Origin: Bacillota bacterium
GTDB lineage: Bacteria > Bacillota > Clostridia > Acetivibrionales > DSM-1351
DNA length: 24,349 nucleotides
Direction of reading: 5' to 3'
Assembly: GCA_023433945.1 (NCBI GenBank)
Contig: JAEYTP010000141.1
Coordinates: forward strand, 1 to 24,349
The notes beneath the pieces were generated by a model. The model ran no database searches. It had not been told where the DNA came from and was given only the letters and a program-made list of their open reading frames with translations. The translations under genes were made by a program, and so were the position numbers. Shown here piece after piece: positions 16,154-22,887 of this stretch; the first letter of the stretch is position 1; every line of letters starts with the position of its first letter.

Positions 16154-16981
16154 CTAATTTTTTTGACACCCTTCGCAAAAGTATATACTTCCACCCATAT
16201 ATGCTTCTTTTTTAATCTTGCTTCCACATAAATCACAATCGGTACCTATGGTATTCTTGCTAAGTTTTGTTCTATACCCACCATAACAGCCAAATATATC
16301 TCTTTCAGTATCCCTGCCACCTTCAAAAGTCATTTGTGCAAGTGTAGACTTTATTGAATTAAAAATATTATCCTTATCAACTTGTGTAAGTGTCCTTATT
16401 TTTCTCTTTGGATGAATTTGTGCAAAATACAAAATATCCTGTAAAACGCCATTACCAAGGCCGGGGATTCTCTGTTCGGTAGCTAGCAGTGCTTTTGCGC
16501 TTAACCCATCATTAGCTTGATCATTAATAATACTATCAAAGTATATTTTGTCAAACTTGTCTGACAGTGGAGAAGGCTTTTCCTTTGCGACATGGTAATA
16601 TTGGTTTTTGAAATCACCCTCCTTAAAGCACCATAAGCCTCCATACATTTGTACAGATACACTTAAAGCTGAGAAATCATCGAACTCAATAAGTAGTTGG
16701 TGCTTTGCTGGGATTTTTTCGTTTTCATTGTGAAACCTTATGCTCACACCTTCACCAAGTAATATGATTGCATCTTCGGCTTTGACTTCAACCATACTGC
16801 CTACCCCTGTTGCTATGCCGATAACTTTATCAGTCAGCAAAGCATGATACTGTTGAGGATCGCCATTATACCATGCAAACTTGTGTGGACTATGTGCTGC
16901 AGTTACATTTGTAATCCTTTTTCCATATATACACTCGTTCAACTGCTTAGCTACCACTATGGCTTCTGAAATCTCCATCAT
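16154..16981 (-). CDS. Fpg/Nei-family DNA glycosylase (endonuclease VIII-like), divergent N-terminus
   Basis: 275 residues. The core has the helix-two-turn-helix region ATEQRIPGLGNGVLQDILY and a C-terminal zinc finger CDLCG...CEGC, both typical of Fpg/Nei enzymes that excise oxidised bases and cut the strand. The catalytic N-terminus is unusual: Fpg and Nei proteins start M-P-E, with Pro at position 2 as nucleophile, while this one starts MMEISEAI, keeping Glu3 and Glu6 but having Met at position 2 and Ser where relatives have ELPE. Clostridial homologues that I recall also lack Pro2 (ML-ELPE). The lyase activity may be altered or lost. I chose the ATG at 16981, nine bases after GGGGAGG; a TTG at 16990 is too close to that site. 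Part of this gene is duplicated at 9789-9904. Confidence 0.88.
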   Translation of the reverse strand: MMEISEAIVVAKQLNECIYGKRITNVTAAHSPHKFAWYNGDPQQYHALLTDKVIGIATGVGSMVEVKAEDAIILLGEGVSIRFHNENEKIPAKHQLLIEFDDFSALSVSVQMYGGLWCFKEGDFKNQYYHVAKEKPSPLSDKFDKIYFDSIINDQANDGLSAKALLATEQRIPGLGNGVLQDILYFAQIHPKRKIRTLTQVDKDNIFNSIKSTLAQMTFEGGRDTERDIFGCYGGYRTKLSKNTIGTDCDLCGSKIKKEAYMGGSIYFCEGCQKN

Positions 16982-17044
16982 AACATTCAACCTCCCCTGT
17001 ACAATTTTTCACTCTATCCAGACATTTAAATAATATCTATATTT

Positions 17045-17275
17045 TTAAATGATAGTTATATATTCAAATATTATGTTTGCATTAGTTGTAAATACGATAA
17101 TTATATACCAATCAAATGACATCTGCATGTCATATTTTGAGAGAAAATTATAGATAGAACAGGTTAAAGAAATATCCATTTCTTCAGCTAATTCTCTCAT
17201 TAATGCAGTCTCTTTACTATCACCATTTTCTATCTTTCTACCAGGGAATTCGAATTTATATGAGACAGAAGATCC
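17045..17275 (-). pseudogene. Nudix hydrolase (MutT-like) remnant
   Basis: The minus-strand frame encodes about 75 residues with FEFPGRKIENGDSKETALMR then ELAEEMDISL, a clear Nudix box (GX5EX7REUXEEXGU) in which the second Gly is Arg and one Glu is Asp, while the metal-binding REXXEE is kept. The N-terminal strands before the box are missing, there is no start codon with a ribosome binding site, and the frame stops at TAA (17045) well before a full Nudix fold. It fills most of the gap between the nei-like and Fic genes. Confidence 0.75.
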
Positions 17276-17312
17276 GTTTCGGAAATATATTGAGGAAATC
17301 TGTTGTTAATCC

Positions 17313-17341
17313 TTGATAAGTTTCCGATATCGGAATACAAT
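17313..17341 (+). promoter_or_regulatory. Promoter of the fic gene with a palindrome in the spacer
   Basis: TTGATA (17313-17318), 17-base spacer, TACAAT (17336-17341). The spacer contains CCGATATCGG, a perfect 10-base palindrome placed where a repressor would block RNA polymerase. The predicted transcript starts only about 14 bases before the ATG. The same arrangement recurs at 20870-20898. Confidence 0.65.
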
Positions 17342-17361
17342 ATACCTTGAGGTGATTTTGT

Positions 17362-18297
17362 ATGGACTTTATAACTGCAAAGCAAGCAGCAGAAAAATGG
17401 GGTATATCTGACAGGCAGGTGCGCATCCTATGTGCTGCGGGAAAGATAAAAGATGCTAGACGGGCAGGACGTGCCTGGTTGATTCCTGCTGATGTTCCAA
17501 AGCCTGAAGATGGTCGGGTAAGCCGATTTAGAAATAATAAGCTTAATGAACTGCTTTTCCGTATTGATGAAAAGAGAGCTGTCCTTGATAACCTACGCCC
17601 TCTGACATCTGGGGAGGTAGCCCGACTTAAGGATGAATTTTTAGTTGAATTCACTTACAACTCAAACGCTATAGAAGGAAACACTCTTACTCTTCAGGAA
17701 ACCGCCATGGTACTTGAAGGTATGACAATAGACCGCAAGCCTCTGAAAGACCACCTTGAGGCTATTGGACACAGGGATGCTTTTGAGTATATGTTGCAAT
17801 TGGTCCAAGAAAAGGTTCCTCTCAGCGAACGGGTTATTAAAGAAATCCACAGCCTTGTTTTGAATGACAGGCCTGAGGACAGAGGCGTTTACCGTAGGAT
17901 TCCGGTTAGAATCATGGGTGCCAAGCATGAGCCCCCGCAGCCATACCTTGTTCCTGTGCAGATGGAGAAGTTTATTACAAGGCATGAAGAAATGGCAAAA
18001 ACAATGCATCCTGTGGAACAGGTAGCCTTATTTCATCTACTTTTCGAGGAGATTCATCCGTTCATTGACGGAAACGGCAGAACAGGCCGGTTGCTCCTCA
18101 ATTTTGAGCTGAGTTCAGCGGGCTTCCCGGCAATCAATATTAAGTTTACTGACCGCAGAAAGTATTATGACTGCTTTTCATCTTATTATGAAACCGGTAG
18201 CCATGAGCAAATGACACTGCTTGTGGGCGGTTATGTTGAGGAGATGCTGGACAGGTATTTGAAGATATTGAAAAATACAAACAAGAAATCTATATAG
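17362..18297 (+). CDS. Fic-family protein with N-terminal helix-turn-helix and class II self-inhibition motif
   Basis: 311 residues. The first 45 residues (ITAKQAAEKWGISDRQVRIL then AGRAWLIPADV) form a MerR/excisionase-like helix-turn-helix. The Fic core has HPFIDGNGRTGR at 232-243, the full active-site motif for transfer of AMP (or another phosphate-containing group) to target hydroxyls. SNAIEG at 101-106 matches the (S/T)xxxE(G/N) inhibitory helix located before the core, as in class II Fic proteins, so activity should be self-restrained without a separate antitoxin; none is adjacent. The start is set by GAGGTGA upstream. The N-terminal HTH, together with the palindrome in the promoter, suggests self-regulation, as inference. 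Target protein unknown. Confidence 0.92.
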   Translation: MDFITAKQAAEKWGISDRQVRILCAAGKIKDARRAGRAWLIPADVPKPEDGRVSRFRNNKLNELLFRIDEKRAVLDNLRPLTSGEVARLKDEFLVEFTYNSNAIEGNTLTLQETAMVLEGMTIDRKPLKDHLEAIGHRDAFEYMLQLVQEKVPLSERVIKEIHSLVLNDRPEDRGVYRRIPVRIMGAKHEPPQPYLVPVQMEKFITRHEEMAKTMHPVEQVALFHLLFEEIHPFIDGNGRTGRLLLNFELSSAGFPAINIKFTDRRKYYDCFSSYYETGSHEQMTLLVGGYVEEMLDRYLKILKNTNKKSI

Positions 18298-18376
18298 GTT
18301 TAAAGGATTTGATAGCTATACCTACAGCCTTTTTATTCTCATTCATTCCTCATACCGCTCTTCACAATATATAGTT

Positions 18377-19063
18377 TTACTTCGATAATTTAGATTCATT
18401 TACTCCACGAATCAATAGATAGAACATAAATGAGAATTCTGCAATCATCATTGGCAACATCATAATTGATTCTATCGTTGAATTGGGTAAGAGAAAATGC
18501 ACTGTTACCGCCAATAAACCAGAAATAGTTTCAATCATGAATAAAATACCTAATACTTTTGGAATAAATCCCGATTTATAAATCAAAACCCCAAGAGGTA
18601 GTACCCAAAGTGAAAAGAAAATCTGGCCTATCATATATCCATGCTGATATAAATTGTAAAACAGCATTGCCAGAGACTGACGTTGGCCTGAATTAAAAGC
18701 GCTCATAAATCCATTCCCATTTAAGATATAAAGTGGTGCAATTTCAATCAGAATATTAAACAAAAGCAATACGCTACCCGCGGTTGCAAAGACAACCATT
18801 GTTGCAGCCATATTTTTATTGACTGATGAAAGTAGCTTATATAAAACCAACGCAGTAAGCATGTAACTAAGGCTCATGAGAATATCACTTAAAATACCCG
18901 CTCGGTATAAAAGGGTATTTGATAAAATATTATTTGCCGTAGTAGCTAAATCACTTGAAGAAAATATTTTTTGCCTGAAAAAAATCTCTGCAACTAAACC
19001 AAAAACAACCATCATAAGGAATACTAGACCCGCAAGTCTTGCGATTTTTTTATTTGAATTCAT
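18377..19063 (-). CDS. DUF4386-type integral membrane protein
   Basis: 228 residues with six or so hydrophobic segments (roughly 12-31, 56-78, 87-110, 140-160, 170-195, 200-220). The opening KKIARLAGLVFLMMVVFGLV and the ..LYRAGILSDILMSLSYMLTA region fit the DUF4386 family, whose function is unknown. The ATG at 19063 follows AAAGGAAA on the minus strand. It is a single gene, convergent with the fic gene. A TTGACA box and an inverted repeat lie about 45 bases upstream. The 80 bases to the fic stop show no clear terminator. Confidence 0.8.
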   Translation of the reverse strand: MNSNKKIARLAGLVFLMMVVFGLVAEIFFRQKIFSSSDLATTANNILSNTLLYRAGILSDILMSLSYMLTALVLYKLLSSVNKNMAATMVVFATAGSVLLLFNILIEIAPLYILNGNGFMSAFNSGQRQSLAMLFYNLYQHGYMIGQIFFSLWVLPLGVLIYKSGFIPKVLGILFMIETISGLLAVTVHFLLPNSTIESIMMLPMMIAEFSFMFYLLIRGVNESKLSK

Positions 19064-19095
19064 TTTTTATTTTCCTTTCTTACTTTTATTTTTCC

Positions 19096-19114
19096 TGACA
19101 TTATTCTATGTCAA
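19096..19114 (-). promoter_or_regulatory. TTGACA box overlapping an inverted repeat upstream of the DUF4386 gene
   Basis: On the minus strand TTGACA (19109-19114) is part of the inverted repeat TGACAT-N6-ATGTCA (19096-19113). The -35 is perfect, but no good -10 follows at 17-18 bases. The repeat could be an operator, perhaps for the neighbouring Xre-type regulator. That link is speculative. Confidence 0.4.
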
Positions 19115-19193
19115 GATAATTCCAAAAAAGATTTTAGCAAATCGGTATGTGGTTTCCTAATTCTGCCGTTCATATTTTATTCCCTATTAAGTT

Positions 19194-19286
19194 TCATAGA
19201 AATGTTACAATTGCATCAATTGCAAAAACAATGACGAATATAGATACAAATTTGATAACCAGTTTCTTGATCTTATTTTGAATCAT
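19194..19286 (-). CDS. Possible small membrane protein (30 aa) coupled to the Xre regulator
   Basis: A minus-strand frame MIQNKIKKLVIKFVSIFVIV followed by FAIDAIVTFL and TGA. It has a basic start and one hydrophobic helix, a common profile for small bacterial membrane proteins. The ATG (19284-19286) lies inside the last codons of the Xre gene, so translation could be coupled; an in-frame ATG two codons earlier (19292) is an alternative. There is no separate ribosome binding site beyond GAGG directly against the ATG. It may be a chance open frame. Confidence 0.4.
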   Translation of the reverse strand: MIQNKIKKLVIKFVSIFVIVFAIDAIVTFL

Positions 19287-19521
19287 CCTCATTTTTGCTT
19301 TTATCTTCAATAATTTCATAAGAAAACACTTCTTCAAGCTTTATTCCAAACACATCAGCAATGCGGAATGCCAACTCTAGAGTGGGAGAATACTTACCAT
19401 TCTCAATTGCTACAATCGTCTGCCTCGTAACACCGGTTTTTTTAGCCAACTCCTGCTGTGTCATCTCATTATTATAGAAACGCAATTTTCTGATATTATT
19501 AGAAATCACGAGTTTAGCCAT
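19273..19521 (-). CDS. Xre-family helix-turn-helix regulator (82 aa)
   Basis: A short Cro/CI-type DNA-binding protein: NIRKLRFYNNEMTQQELAKK followed by TGVTRQTIVAIENGKYSPTL gives the five-helix HTH with the typical recognition helix. A short acidic tail follows. The ATG at 19521 follows AAAGGGG and overlaps the end of the membrane-protein gene by eight bases, so the two are co-transcribed and probably translationally coupled. Pairs of a small membrane protein and this type of short Xre regulator are frequent in Firmicutes. A likely operator is the TAGTATACTA palindrome over the -10 of the operon promoter, as inference. Confidence 0.88.
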   Translation of the reverse strand: MAKLVISNNIRKLRFYNNEMTQQELAKKTGVTRQTIVAIENGKYSPTLELAFRIADVFGIKLEEVFSYEIIEDKSKNEDDSK

Positions 19522-20029
19522 TATTTACCCCTTTCCTGTAAAAGTACAATTGTGAACAACCCTCAAAAAGTGAACCGATACTAAATGAAGCAAAAATGAT
19601 GTTAAGCATAATTGCCGGTGGCATTTTCGCAAACAATGATACAAGGGAAATGACAAATCCTACACCGACCACAATGTATGAATTTCTCATTGCTTTTAGC
19701 GCAATCAGTTTATCCATTTCATCTTCAACATCAGATATTTCAAGCTCTTCATAAGTACCATTTTTCCCTTCAATGCTCGCCTTTTTTGACACTTCTTTTG
19801 ACACCTCATTTGCAACAGCACGAATAACGTGAAAGATAATCCCAATGATTACTGCAACAATTATTCCACCACCGATAGCAACCAGCATAGCAGTCGCCCA
19901 AAACTTCAAATCACTTAATAGAATTTCTCCGACTTCCAGATACTTTGAGACCCCAAAAATACTATATGCCGCCAAAATCAATACCCCTGAAAAGATTGAT
20001 GCCATTGTTTTCTTCTCCTGATAATACAT
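19514..20029 (-). CDS. Four-helix membrane protein of unknown function, partner of the Xre regulator
   Basis: 171 residues with hydrophobic segments at about 9-27, 42-68, 119-136 and 140-160, and a charged cytoplasmic loop (about 72-115, KEVSKKASIEGKNG..ISDVEDEMDKL). I do not recognise a named family. The ATG at 20029 follows AGGAGGGG. The gene precedes and overlaps the Xre gene and has its own strong promoter at 20072-20100. In such pairs the membrane protein may modulate or be controlled by the regulator, but nothing in the sequence settles this. Confidence 0.75.
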   Translation of the reverse strand: MYYQEKKTMASIFSGVLILAAYSIFGVSKYLEVGEILLSDLKFWATAMLVAIGGGIIVAVIIGIIFHVIRAVANEVSKEVSKKASIEGKNGTYEELEISDVEDEMDKLIALKAMRNSYIVVGVGFVISLVSLFAKMPPAIMLNIIFASFSIGSLFEGCSQLYFYRKGVNNG

Positions 20030-20071
20030 GTTATCCCCTCCTATTCTTATTAAGTAACTCCATCTTTACAT

Positions 20072-20100
20072 ATAGTATACTATTTTTGTCTCCATGTCAA
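20072..20100 (-). promoter_or_regulatory. Strong promoter of the membrane-protein/Xre operon with palindromic -10 region
   Basis: On the minus strand TTGACA (20095-20100), a 17-base spacer and TACTAT (20072-20077). The perfect palindrome TAGTATACTA (20073-20082) overlaps the -10, a plausible autoregulatory operator for the Xre protein. Transcription would start near 20066, some 37 bases before the ATG. Confidence 0.7.
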
Positions 20101-20167
20101 TTATATTTTACACTATGTCAAATATTTTTACTTAATATGCTGCCTAAATCTAAATGTTTGTATGAAA

Positions 20168-20226
20168 ACATGAAAATTAAGCCGCAGAAATCGATGCTCA
20201 TCGCATCATTGTCAGCGGCTTAATTT
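20168..20226 (-). terminator. Long hairpin at the end of the acetyltransferase remnant
   Basis: AAATTAAGCCGC and GCGGCTTAATTT form a 12-base perfect stem; the loop contains a second stem GATGC-TCATC-GCATC. On the minus strand a short T-stretch follows. Its position at the 3' end of the broken acetyltransferase gene fits a terminator left from that gene. Confidence 0.5.
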
Positions 20227-20429
20227 GGGTCAAGCTTGGCTTGAACATTTTCATTTACACATTTTTGTATAAGCCCGGCAACTATAAACATTTCGTCCTT
20301 CATTTCCGAATGCTATTGTTCCTATAATTGCACCGTGCCAATATGAACTCCGGATAAGATAATTGTTTCATATCCTATCCAAACATCATTACCAATTACA
20401 ATATCACCTTTATTATCCCATGCCGACTT
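20220..20429 (-). pseudogene. Frameshifted hexapeptide (XAT-type) acetyltransferase remnant
   Basis: The minus strand encodes KSAWDNKGDIVIGNDVWIGY then ETIILSGVHIG, the left-handed-helix repeat of xenobiotic acetyltransferases (Vat/CatB type; GNDVWIG is diagnostic). The frame then breaks: a shift gives GAIIGTIA, and a further shift gives MKDEMFIVAGLIQK to a stop at 20220, matching the usual C-terminal KD..P..IVAG.PAK. The N-terminal half with the catalytic His is absent. Family enzymes acetylate chloramphenicol, streptogramin A or other hydroxyl acceptors; the remnant cannot be active. Confidence 0.8.
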
Positions 20430-20438
20430 AACATACTT

Positions 20439-20564
20439 TCAGCTTCATAAGACGATAAAAGTATGACATCTCGTATAATATCCATAATACTCCGTCAAGC
20501 GCAGAAAAGAAAAGTATAGCACTCTGCCATCATACCATATTTGTCCGCACGAAAGGTGAACGAA
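20439..20564 (-). pseudogene. Internally deleted copy of the TspO-like locus
   Basis: 20439-20487 matches 22896-22944, the last codons of the TspO-like gene, with two differences in 49 bases. Directly after it, 20488-20564 matches the upstream flank of that gene (about 23393-23498: TACKNCGTCAAGCGCAGA, CTCTGCCATCATA, then GTCCGCACGAAAGGTGAACG), itself lacking about 26 bases. The gene body of about 450 bases is missing. It is thus a copy of the whole locus that lost its gene by deletion. Confidence 0.9.
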
Positions 20565-20597
20565 TAAAATTATAACCGTTACTGAAAAACCGCCAAT

Positions 20598-20654
20598 AAA
20601 AAAAGTCCGAAAACCCTTGATACTAAAGGTTTTCTGACAATTTGTGGTGGAGGT
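20598..20654 (-). terminator. Terminator repeat preceded by a tRNA/tmRNA-like 3' end
   Basis: On the minus strand a stem (20605-20618 with 20625-20638, two mismatches) is followed by seven T. Just before it stands CCTCACCTCCACCA, which looks like the CCA-ending 3' end of a tRNA or tmRNA gene. The rest of such a gene is not there; a GC-rich scrap abuts instead. The hairpin recurs at 11789-11815. RNA-gene origin is inference. Confidence 0.5.
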
Positions 20655-20804
20655 GAGGGTGATGTTAAAAACGCCACACCGCTGGAGCGGGCCAACTGGT
20701 TTGACCGGTTTGTGGCGGTGAAGGAGGTATTTAGGATTGGTAAGGGTGAGTTGTTTAAGGGGTATCGGGATGAACGGGTTCTGCCGGGTGGGTATACTTT
20801 GTGA
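20655..20804 (+). pseudogene. GC-rich foreign-looking coding scrap, unrecognised
   Basis: This stretch is clearly richer in G and C than its surroundings. One plus-strand frame runs KNATPLERANWFDRFVAVKE then VFRIGKGELFKGYRDERVLP and GGYTL before TGA, with protein-like composition. It has no start codon or ribosome binding site of its own. It looks like the C-terminus of a gene acquired by transfer and cut off at about 20655, next to the RNA-like 3' end. I do not recognise the family. Confidence 0.4.
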
Positions 20805-20869
20805 CTAATGGGACAGAAAGGACAGAATGTCAAGTCCGGAATATATGCATAGAAATTCTCTGCTTTGAG

Positions 20870-20898
20870 TTGATATATTTCCTATATCGGAATAATAT
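20870..20898 (+). promoter_or_regulatory. Fic-type promoter/operator without a downstream gene
   Basis: TTGATA (20870-20875), 17-base spacer ending CCTATATCGGAA, TAATAT (20893-20898). It copies the fic promoter (17313-17341), including the palindrome position, and similarity continues upstream (GACAGAA and CCGGAATATAT). Instead of a start codon in the same direction, the convergent RhuM-family gene follows. Confidence 0.6.
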
Positions 20899-20924
20899 AG
20901 CCATTTGTCCCATGGTTCAGTTTA

Positions 20925-21947
20925 TCAATGTTTCCTTTTGCTTTCCTTCAGTTTTTTCACAGTACCATCAATGCTTTCAATAAAGTGCTTTTCAACCTGA
21001 GACAGTTCATTCTTTGTACGCTCAGTGAATTTTTCAAACTCTTCATTTGCCTTAAGCATAGCTATCTCATGAGAAACCTTACCTGCATGGGTAAGAATCT
21101 CTCTTTCCGAAATCTTCATGAATTCATCAAGCTTGCTGATCCAGTCTGCCATATACATCGGTTTTCTTCTTATAGCCTGCAGCTCAGCAAATTCCAGATA
21201 CATATTTACTATTCGATTTAGCGTATCAAGTTCTTCCTCATTAAGATAGTTCTTCGCAGCCGTTATGTCTGTCTTTTTAGGTTTCAAGCCTGTCCATGCT
21301 GTCAATCCCATATTGGGTTTATTCCCGTCTGCCCGCTCATATATGATTTCTGCAGCAGTTTTGCCATGAGCAGAATAGTGCATTTTGTTCTGTACCGTTT
21401 TGAAAAATTCCTGTGTTGCCTTTGCTCGTGGGTCGTAGTCAATGCTCGTTGCATAGATTTCCAGCACCTTACGGTAAAATACTTTCTCACTGGAACGTAT
21501 ATCTCTGATGCGCTGCAGAAGTTCTTCAAAATAGTTGCCGCCACCGGATTTTTTCAACAAATCATCATTCATAGTAAAGCCTTTGATGATGTACTCGCGG
21601 AGTCGCTGGGTTGCCCAGATTCTGAACTGTGTGCCGCGATGGGATTTTACACGGTAGCCTACGGAGATGATAACATCAAGGTTGTAATAAATTATATCCC
21701 TTTCCACTTCTCTGCTACCCTCTTTTTGAACTGTTGCAAAATTTGCAACAGTTGAATCTTCTGAAAGCTCACCCTCTTCATATACATTTTTAATGTGTTT
21801 TGAAATTACTGATTTGTCTCTCTGAAACAACTCTGCCATCTGGTTCAGGGACAACCAAACAGTCTCATTTTCCATGCGGACATCTATTTTTGTTTGACCG
21901 TCATCGGTCTGATATATAAGGAATTCAGAATTGTTTTCAATGCCCAT
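20925..21947 (-). CDS. RhuM-family protein
   Basis: 340 residues with the conserved RhuM order: an N-terminal putative DNA-binding part (VWLSLNQMAELFQRDKSVIS then KHIKNVYEEGEL), the block YYNLDVIISVGYRVKSHRGT then QFRIWATQRLREYIIKGF, and a C-terminal half that is helical and charged (GKTAAEIIYERADGNKPNMG, LNEEELDTLNRIVNMYLEFA). The family was named from a Salmonella pathogenicity island gene; its members occur on many mobile islands and their molecular role is not established. The ATG at 21947 follows AAAGGGG on the minus strand. It is a single gene in an eroded accessory region, facing a fic-type promoter at its 3' end, compatible with insertion as a unit. Confidence 0.92.
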   Translation of the reverse strand: MGIENNSEFLIYQTDDGQTKIDVRMENETVWLSLNQMAELFQRDKSVISKHIKNVYEEGELSEDSTVANFATVQKEGSREVERDIIYYNLDVIISVGYRVKSHRGTQFRIWATQRLREYIIKGFTMNDDLLKKSGGGNYFEELLQRIRDIRSSEKVFYRKVLEIYATSIDYDPRAKATQEFFKTVQNKMHYSAHGKTAAEIIYERADGNKPNMGLTAWTGLKPKKTDITAAKNYLNEEELDTLNRIVNMYLEFAELQAIRRKPMYMADWISKLDEFMKISEREILTHAGKVSHEIAMLKANEEFEKFTERTKNELSQVEKHFIESIDGTVKKLKESKRKH

Positions 21948-21993
21948 TTTGCTACCCCTTTATAAACAATGCAAAACATACGTTCTTTAATTA

Positions 21994-22022
21994 ATTCTAT
22001 ATTATATTTCCAATAAAATCAA
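21994..22022 (-). promoter_or_regulatory. Candidate promoter of the RhuM-family gene
   Basis: On the minus strand TTGATT (22017-22022), a 17-base spacer and TAGAAT (21994-21999). It leaves a leader of about 40 bases before the ATG. The -35 again begins TTGAT, as in the fic promoter, but there is no palindrome in the spacer. The bases 22023-22140 upstream show nothing else. Confidence 0.55.
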
Positions 22023-22140
22023 GGAAAGTATCGATTTAAAATAGACTCATTTGCTCACTTTTCAGATTATAGTACCCACCTCAACACTTTGTCCAGTGCA
22101 ACAGCCCCAGGTAAGCAGAGTTATTTTTTACAGTACAATT

Positions 22141-22760
22141 CTAAATAAGTTTTGCTTTCTTCAAAAGCTTTATTAGCATTGTCATTGCTTGTTCTCTTGT
22201 AATCAAGTCATTTGTTCCGACGTTTCCGTTTGGATACCCTGCAAAATGCCATACTCATATGCTGTATAATTGTTGTAATAGTAAGGATTATTCTTTTTTT
22301 ACATCACTGAATTTGTCAGGGAAATTTGTGCCCTTTAATCCAAGCGCCTTTACTACCATTGATCAAATTCAGCTCTTGTAATTGCTCTGTCTGGTGCAAA
22401 ATTTTCATCATTTATTCCACTGTCCATTAATCTTGAGCCAACTTCATTTACGTAGCTCTTTGCCCAGTGATTTTCAACATCCTTAAAGGTTACCGGATTC
22501 CGGATTACTGTATAGGTACTATTTGTCAGACGGTTTATCTTTGCGTAGTACTTTCCGTTAATAACAACTATTGTAGTCGGATGTGAGAAGGTACCACAAT
22601 CCCTGTTGTTATCTGCGATGGGTCTACTCCGTCCGGTATAGCTACTATTCTCTCAACATAGCTGTTAAATTTGGATACAGCTGCAGTCTGTCCCCCAGCA
22701 GAGCAAGTAATTTCGGGTGTGGGGGTTTCAGCCCCCTCACTGTTACATATGTAAACTTTG
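22141..22760 (-). pseudogene. Frameshifted SLH-domain (S-layer homology) protein, C-terminal part
   Basis: In pieces of different frames the minus strand encodes VERIVAIPDGVDPSQITTGI, then INGKYYAKINRLTNSTYTVI followed by VTFKDVENHWAKSYVNEVGS, then FAPDRAITRAEF, MVVKALGLKGTNFPDKFSDV, NPYYYNNYTAYEYGI and YPNGNVGTNDLITREQAMTM to a stop at 22141. These are the spacer and two to three SLH domains typical of secreted clostridial proteins anchored to cell-wall pyruvylated polymers. At least four single-base shifts (near 22590, 22367, 22290 and 22245) break it, and the N-terminal part with signal peptide and functional domains is missing. 22761-22887 is non-coding and shows nothing. Confidence 0.88.
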
Positions 22761-22887
22761 TCGTGAGAAAACAGAACATTAATACAGAGAATTTATTGTC
22801 TACAATGCCATAATGCTTTAGTATACAAAACGGCTGTTAATGAAATGGAAGATTATTGATATTATTGATTAATAGAATCTTAAAATA

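Noticed and set aside
19132..19183. Possible 20-codon minus-strand ORF after AGGG, between the Xre and DUF4386 genes
   Set aside because: No hydrophobic or conserved pattern; the ribosome binding site match is weak and the frame is short enough to be chance.
20598..20700. An intact tRNA or tmRNA gene
   Set aside because: Only about 14 bases resemble an acceptor end; no T-arm or other arms can be folded on the upstream side.
20579..20833. Minus-strand open frame of 84 codons with Pro/Ser-rich product
   Set aside because: It spans the terminator hairpin, the RNA-like 3' end and the GC-rich scrap, so it is a composite of unrelated pieces. The plus-strand frame looks more protein-like.
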